Shown in pieces: positions 22,058 through 25,507 of a DNA stretch of 25,507 nucleotides. The stretch's first letter is position 1. The number at the start of each line of letters is the position of its first letter. Under the pieces are notes generated by a model. The model saw only the letters and a list, made by a program, of their open reading frames with translations, was not told the DNA's origin and ran no database searches. Made by a program: the position numbers and the translations under genes. This DNA comes from Sphingobacterium tenebrionis. GTDB taxonomy: Bacteria > Bacteroidota > Bacteroidia > Sphingobacteriales > Sphingobacteriaceae. Location: assembly GCF_037126265.1 (NCBI RefSeq), contig NZ_JAYLLN010000047.1:1-25507 (forward strand). The letters run 5' to 3'.

Positions 22058-24247
22058 ATGGAAATAGAAAAATCATTATTCGATAATCTTCAAGATTTTT
22101 TTGGGTTCGATACTTTTAAGGGTGACCAAGAGGCTATTATAACCAATGTCCTCAACAAAAAAGACACCTTTGTAATCATGCCAACCGGTGGTGGAAAATC
22201 CATCTGTTACCAGCTTCCTGCCATGATGAGCAATGGTACTGCCATTGTCATCTCGCCGTTGATCGCTTTGATGAAAAACCAAGTGGATCAATTACGTGCT
22301 TTCGGCGGAAGGGAAAGTATTGCCCATTTTCTAAATTCTTCCCTCACCAAGAGTGAGATCCAACGTGTGAAACAGGATGTTACCGATGGGAAAACAAAAT
22401 TGTTATATGTTGCACCTGAATCCTTAGCAAAAGAAGAAAATGTAAATTTTCTGAAAACCATTACGGTTTCTTTTGTTGCTGTGGATGAGGCCCACTGTAT
22501 ATCGGAATGGGGACACGATTTCAGACCGGAATACCGAAAGATCCGTCAAGTGATCAATGAGATTGGTTCGGGCATCCCAATCATTGCCTTAACAGCTACC
22601 GCGACTCCTAAGGTGCAATCCGACATCCGTAAGAACTTACAGATGACTAATGCTACGCTTTTTAAATCATCCTTCAACCGAACCAATCTTTACTATGAAG
22701 TGCGGCCTAAACAGGACGTGATCAAAGAGATTGTGCGTTTCATCAAAAACAATACAGGTAAAGCGGGGATCGTATATTGCTTGAGCCGTAAGAAGGTGGA
22801 AGAGATAGCTGAAGTGTTGAACATCAATGGCATCAAAGCCTTACCATACCATGCGGGATTGGATGCGAAGACCCGTGCAGAAACGCAGGATAAATTCCTG
22901 ATGGAGGAAATTGAAGTCATTGTGGCTACGATTGCCTTCGGTATGGGGATCGATAAACCGGATGTACGTTATGTAATCCACCATGATATTCCAAAATCCA
23001 TGGAAGGCTATTACCAGGAAACTGGGAGGGCTGGCCGAGATGGAGGTGAAGGTTTTTGCTTGGCGTTCTACTCGGAAAAAGATGTGGAGAAGCTGACCAA
23101 ATTCATGAAAGATAAACCGGTATCTGAAAAGGAGATCGGCACACAAATTCTTAAGGAAGTCATCGATTATTCAGAATCTGCCGTTTGTCGCCGGAAACAG
23201 ATCCTTCATTATTTTGGGGAAAAGTTTGATGAAACCGGTTGTAACAATATGTGTGATAACTGCCGCTCTCAGAAAACATATTTTGATGCGGAAGAACATT
23301 TACTGAAGGTCCTTAATTTCATAAAGGAGGAAGGGGATAAATTTGACGATCAGCATGTGATCAACGTGATGATCGGCCAAAACAACCAACCTATTTCTTC
23401 CTATAAGCACGACACCCATCCGTTGTTCGGATTGGGTAAGGAGCTTGGTGTAAATTATTGGAATTCCTTGATCCGCCAGGCAGAACTGGCAGACTTTATC
23501 AAGAAAGATATTGACCATTATGGGCTGCTTCAATTGACAGAAGGAGGGAAGCGTTATATTTCCAATCCTTACGGCATCAAATTTATCTTGAATAGACCAA
23601 TGGAAGCTGCGAAAAAAGATAATTCGGATGAACCTTCTGGCCATTCAGGCGCATTGGATGCCGAACTGTTAAAAATGCTGAAGGAACTTCGCAAGAAATT
23701 GGCAAAACAACGTTCATTGCCTCCTTTTGTGATCTTCCAAGACCCATCATTGGATGAAATGTGTACTCATTACCCAATAACGCAGGAAGAACTTAAAAAG
23801 ATCCAAGGTGTTGGATCGGGTAAGGCTATGAAATTTGGAGGGCCGTTCCTGGAGCTGATCAAGAAATATGTGGAGGATAATGATATTGATCGTCCACAAG
23901 ATCTAGTGATCAAGAGCACCGCAAATAAATCAGCGCTTAAAGTGTCCATCATCCAGAATATCGATAGAAAGATCAGTTTGGAAGATATTGCTTCTTCAAA
24001 AGGAATATCCTATGAGGATATGTTGAAAGAGGTGGAATCGATCGTTAATTCAGGAACTAAACTGAATATCGGCTATTTTGTAGATGAAATGATCGACCAG
24101 GATCGTCAGGATGAGGTATACGATTATTTTAAAGCGGCAGAGAATGATAGCATCGATGCTGCATTGGATGAATTGGGTGAAGCGGATTATTCCTTTGAGG
24201 ATATACAGCTGATGCGCATTAAATTTATGTCTGAACTCGGAAATTAA
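22058..24247 (+). CDS. recQ: ATP-dependent DNA helicase RecQ
   Basis: A 729-residue 3'-5' helicase that resolves recombination and stalled-fork structures. Numbering from the ATG at 22058: Walker A MPTGGGKS (41-48); DEAH box (143-146) followed by the RecQ-specific CISEWGHDFRPEY loop; motifs V-VI with ATIAFGMGIDKPDVR and QETGRAGRDG (320-329). The RQC zinc site is C377, C395, C399 and C402, all present. An HRDC domain spans about 535-605 (RKKLAKQRSLPPFVIFQDPSL). A C-terminal extension (610-729) looks like helix-turn-helix repeats, as in other Bacteroidota RecQ. The frame extends to 21992, but those 22 residues are unlike the family and overlap the kdsD promoter region. kdsA follows 9 bp later. 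Confidence 0.95.
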   Translation: MEIEKSLFDNLQDFFGFDTFKGDQEAIITNVLNKKDTFVIMPTGGGKSICYQLPAMMSNGTAIVISPLIALMKNQVDQLRAFGGRESIAHFLNSSLTKSEIQRVKQDVTDGKTKLLYVAPESLAKEENVNFLKTITVSFVAVDEAHCISEWGHDFRPEYRKIRQVINEIGSGIPIIALTATATPKVQSDIRKNLQMTNATLFKSSFNRTNLYYEVRPKQDVIKEIVRFIKNNTGKAGIVYCLSRKKVEEIAEVLNINGIKALPYHAGLDAKTRAETQDKFLMEEIEVIVATIAFGMGIDKPDVRYVIHHDIPKSMEGYYQETGRAGRDGGEGFCLAFYSEKDVEKLTKFMKDKPVSEKEIGTQILKEVIDYSESAVCRRKQILHYFGEKFDETGCNNMCDNCRSQKTYFDAEEHLLKVLNFIKEEGDKFDDQHVINVMIGQNNQPISSYKHDTHPLFGLGKELGVNYWNSLIRQAELADFIKKDIDHYGLLQLTEGGKRYISNPYGIKFILNRPMEAAKKDNSDEPSGHSGALDAELLKMLKELRKKLAKQRSLPPFVIFQDPSLDEMCTHYPITQEELKKIQGVGSGKAMKFGGPFLELIKKYVEDNDIDRPQDLVIKSTANKSALKVSIIQNIDRKISLEDIASSKGISYEDMLKEVESIVNSGTKLNIGYFVDEMIDQDRQDEVYDYFKAAENDSIDAALDELGEADYSFEDIQLMRIKFMSELGN

Positions 24248-24256
24248 TAATATAAT

Positions 24257-25072
24257 ATGATCAATACCTATTTACCATCCATTAAGAATGGTAATTCTAC
24301 TGCCTTTTTTCTGATGGCAGGACCATGTGCGATCGAAGGGGAAGAAATTGCCCTACGTATCGCCGAACGAATCGTTACGATTACGGATAAATTGAATATT
24401 CCTTACATTTTCAAGGGTTCTTACCGTAAAGCGAACCGCTCTAGAGTGGATTCCTTTACCGGAATTGGCGATGAGAAGGCTTTGAAGATTTTGGAAAAAG
24501 TAGGGAAGACTTTTGGTGTTCCTACGGTTACTGACATTCATGAAAGCCACGAAGCGGCGATGGCTGCTGCTTATGTGGATGTATTGCAGATCCCTGCTTT
24601 CCTTTGCCGTCAAACAGAATTGTTGGTGGCAGCAGCAGAGACCGGAAAAGTGGTGAATATTAAAAAAGGACAATTCCTTTCGGCGGAATCTATGAAATTT
24701 GCCGTTGATAAGGTGAAGGATTCCGGAAATGATAAGGTGTTCCTGACAGATCGTGGGAATACTTTTGGATACCAAGACCTGATCGTGGATTACCGAGGAT
24801 TGCCTGTGATGCAATCTTTTGGGGTTCCGACTGTAATGGACTGTACGCATTCCTTGCAACAACCTAACCAGACTTCTGGAGTAACAGGAGGAAAACCTGA
24901 ATTGATTGGAACGATTGCGAAAGCAGCAATTGCGGTTGGTGCTGATGGGCTTTTTATTGAGACCCATCCTGATCCAGCAAATGCGAAATCTGATGGTGCA
25001 AATATGTTGCATTTGGATAGGCTAGAGGACCTGTTGACACAGTTGATTAGGATTAGGGAAGCTATTTTGTAG
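24257..25072 (+). CDS. kdsA: 3-deoxy-D-manno-octulosonate 8-phosphate synthase
   Basis: A 271-residue TIM-barrel enzyme that condenses phosphoenolpyruvate with arabinose 5-phosphate to KDO 8-phosphate. The conserved MAGPCAIEGEE (20-30), the FKGSYRKANRS block (substrate phosphate contacts), QIPAFLCRQT and the FIETHPDPANAKSDG stretch are all present. C24 sits where the metal-dependent enzymes (Aquifex C11) have cysteine and E. coli has asparagine (N26), so this is the metal-dependent class; H and E of FIETHP and a late Asp fit its ligand set. It is cotranscribed with recQ (9-bp gap), and kdsD on the other side of recQ makes its substrate. Confidence 0.97.
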   Translation: MINTYLPSIKNGNSTAFFLMAGPCAIEGEEIALRIAERIVTITDKLNIPYIFKGSYRKANRSRVDSFTGIGDEKALKILEKVGKTFGVPTVTDIHESHEAAMAAAYVDVLQIPAFLCRQTELLVAAAETGKVVNIKKGQFLSAESMKFAVDKVKDSGNDKVFLTDRGNTFGYQDLIVDYRGLPVMQSFGVPTVMDCTHSLQQPNQTSGVTGGKPELIGTIAKAAIAVGADGLFIETHPDPANAKSDGANMLHLDRLEDLLTQLIRIREAIL

Positions 25073-25116
25073 GTTGAGAAACTGAGATTGAGAAAGAAGG
25101 CTTGGTAAACTTCTCT

Positions 25117-25188
25117 GTCATCCTGAGCGCAGTCGAAGGATCTGTTCGAATACAAGTTTACAGATCCTTCGACTTCGCTCAGGATGAC
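25117..25188. repeat. Type B inverted repeat after kdsA
   Basis: Two 29-bp arms (25117-25145, starting GTCATCCTGAGCGCAGTCGA, and 25160-25188) are complementary except for one base, around a 14-bp centre. They are the same type as the inner layer of the element at 20794-20864. As RNA this would form a long hairpin 45 bp past the kdsA stop; there is no T-run, so not a classical terminator. Confidence 0.88.
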
Positions 25189-25226
25189 AAGGAGATTTTG
25201 CTAAGGATGGCAGGGAGACTTCTCTT

Positions 25227-25266
25227 AGAATGATAAGTGGGAAGACAGAATGATAAGTGGGAAGAT
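25227..25266. repeat. 20-bp direct duplication
   Basis: AGAATGATAAGTGGGAAGA occurs at 25227-25245 and again at 25247-25265, a 20-bp period. It joins the type B hairpin to the type A tandem copies. Confidence 0.85.
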
Positions 25267-25385
25267 TGCTTCCTCGTACCTTCTCGCAATGACGATAGTA
25301 CCTCCTCGCAATGACAAAAGTACCTCCTAGAATTACGGAAGATGGCTTTTCGAAATGACAGAAAATGCATCCTCTCAATGAAAGA
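25264..25385. repeat. Type A copies decaying as a 22-bp tandem array
   Basis: The first copy (25264-25293) is the complement of the type A repeat. From 25276 a unit GTACCTTCTCGCAATGAC plus 4 bases is repeated at 22-bp steps: 25276, 25298, 25320, then diverging copies at 25342 and 25364. Similarity falls steadily to the right. Confidence 0.75.
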
Positions 25386-25400
25386 GGAAGCTATTAAAAT

Positions 25401-25432
25401 AAAAAAGAAGGTGTCTAAAAAGGCACCTTCTT
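25401..25432 (-). terminator. Terminator of the right-edge gene
   Basis: An 11-bp stem (25405-25415 with 25422-25432, one G-T pair) and a 6-nt loop. The minus strand continues TTTTATTTT. The stop codon of the gene at 25415 lies in the loop region. It may also slow transcription coming from kdsA, whose side has only a short CTGTTTT. Confidence 0.78.
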
Positions 25433-25507
25433 CTGTTTTATAGCTTTCTGGAGCTCCATTATAATTTCATGAGCAATATTAGGCTGCAAGTCGATGTTTT
25501 GTACTTT
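25415..25507 (-). CDS. 3' end of an unidentified gene (partial)
   Basis: The minus-strand frame from the window edge stays open for 30 codons to a TAG at 25417-25415 and reads KVQNIDLQPNIAHEIIMELQ, then KAIKQKKVPF. It is the only minus frame without an earlier stop, its sequence looks like an amphipathic helix plus a basic tail, and a terminator hairpin overlaps the stop. The product cannot be named from this fragment. A short plus-strand frame from 25470 is an alternative but has no supporting signal. Confidence 0.55.
   Translation of the reverse strand, partial: KVQNIDLQPNIAHEIIMELQKAIKQKKVPF

Noticed and set aside
25117..25188. Rho-independent terminator of kdsA
   Set aside because: The hairpin is long, but no T-run follows, and the arms belong to a dispersed repeat family.
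25118..25378. Minus-strand reading frames of 63-121 residues after kdsA
   Set aside because: They are repeat-derived and lack a plausible start or protein-like composition.

Overview
The window is a stretch of chromosome from a member of the Bacteroidota, most likely Sphingobacteriaceae (Sphingobacterium or Pedobacter-like). This rests on the protein families, on promoters that fit the Bacteroidota pattern (TTG near -33, TAnnTTTG near -7) instead of the E. coli one, on starts without strong Shine-Dalgarno sites, and on intergenic repeats built around GTCATTGCGAGGAACGAAGC. I see no transposase, integrase, phage gene, CRISPR array, tRNA or rRNA.

Layout. The left edge holds the tail of a plus-strand gene, then a minus-strand block: an AhpD-like protein, a Crp/Fnr regulator, clpB (own terminator and operator-like promoter), and a mazG / serine hydrolase / HAD phosphatase group. 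A small conserved protein and oxyR are on the plus strand; oxyR converges on ribE and overlaps it by 4 nt. A 508-bp gap follows, with no ORF but two complete plus-strand promoter-plus-terminator units, the best candidates here for undescribed small RNAs. Next is a minus-strand group: an ABC-2 exporter ATPase, its permease, and nhaA. Divergent from it is a plus-strand run: engB-ubiA-like, then topA, a conserved hypothetical, and cmk, closed by a bidirectional terminator. On the minus strand follow a small coiled-coil protein, an aminotransferase with a long repeat-rich leader, a DUF1573 protein, and kdsD. Divergent from kdsD are recQ and kdsA. The right edge holds the 3' end of a minus-strand gene.

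How the genes fit together. Most are housekeeping. ClpB, OxyR, the AhpD-like protein and MazG belong to stress and damage control. EngB, TopA, Cmk and RecQ serve ribosome assembly and nucleic-acid metabolism. KdsD and KdsA supply two steps of KDO synthesis for LPS and flank recQ. NhaA beside a NatAB-like ABC exporter suggests a sodium-export cluster.

The unusual content is non-coding: two sRNA-like units (the first with a palindrome between its -33 and -7 elements), an array of AAGCAT/ATGCTT motifs before oxyR, a palindrome over the predicted clpB start site, a six-unit 28-bp tandem repeat, a leader of degenerate ~33-bp repeats before the aminotransferase, and a three-layer nested inverted repeat whose modules recur at both window edges.
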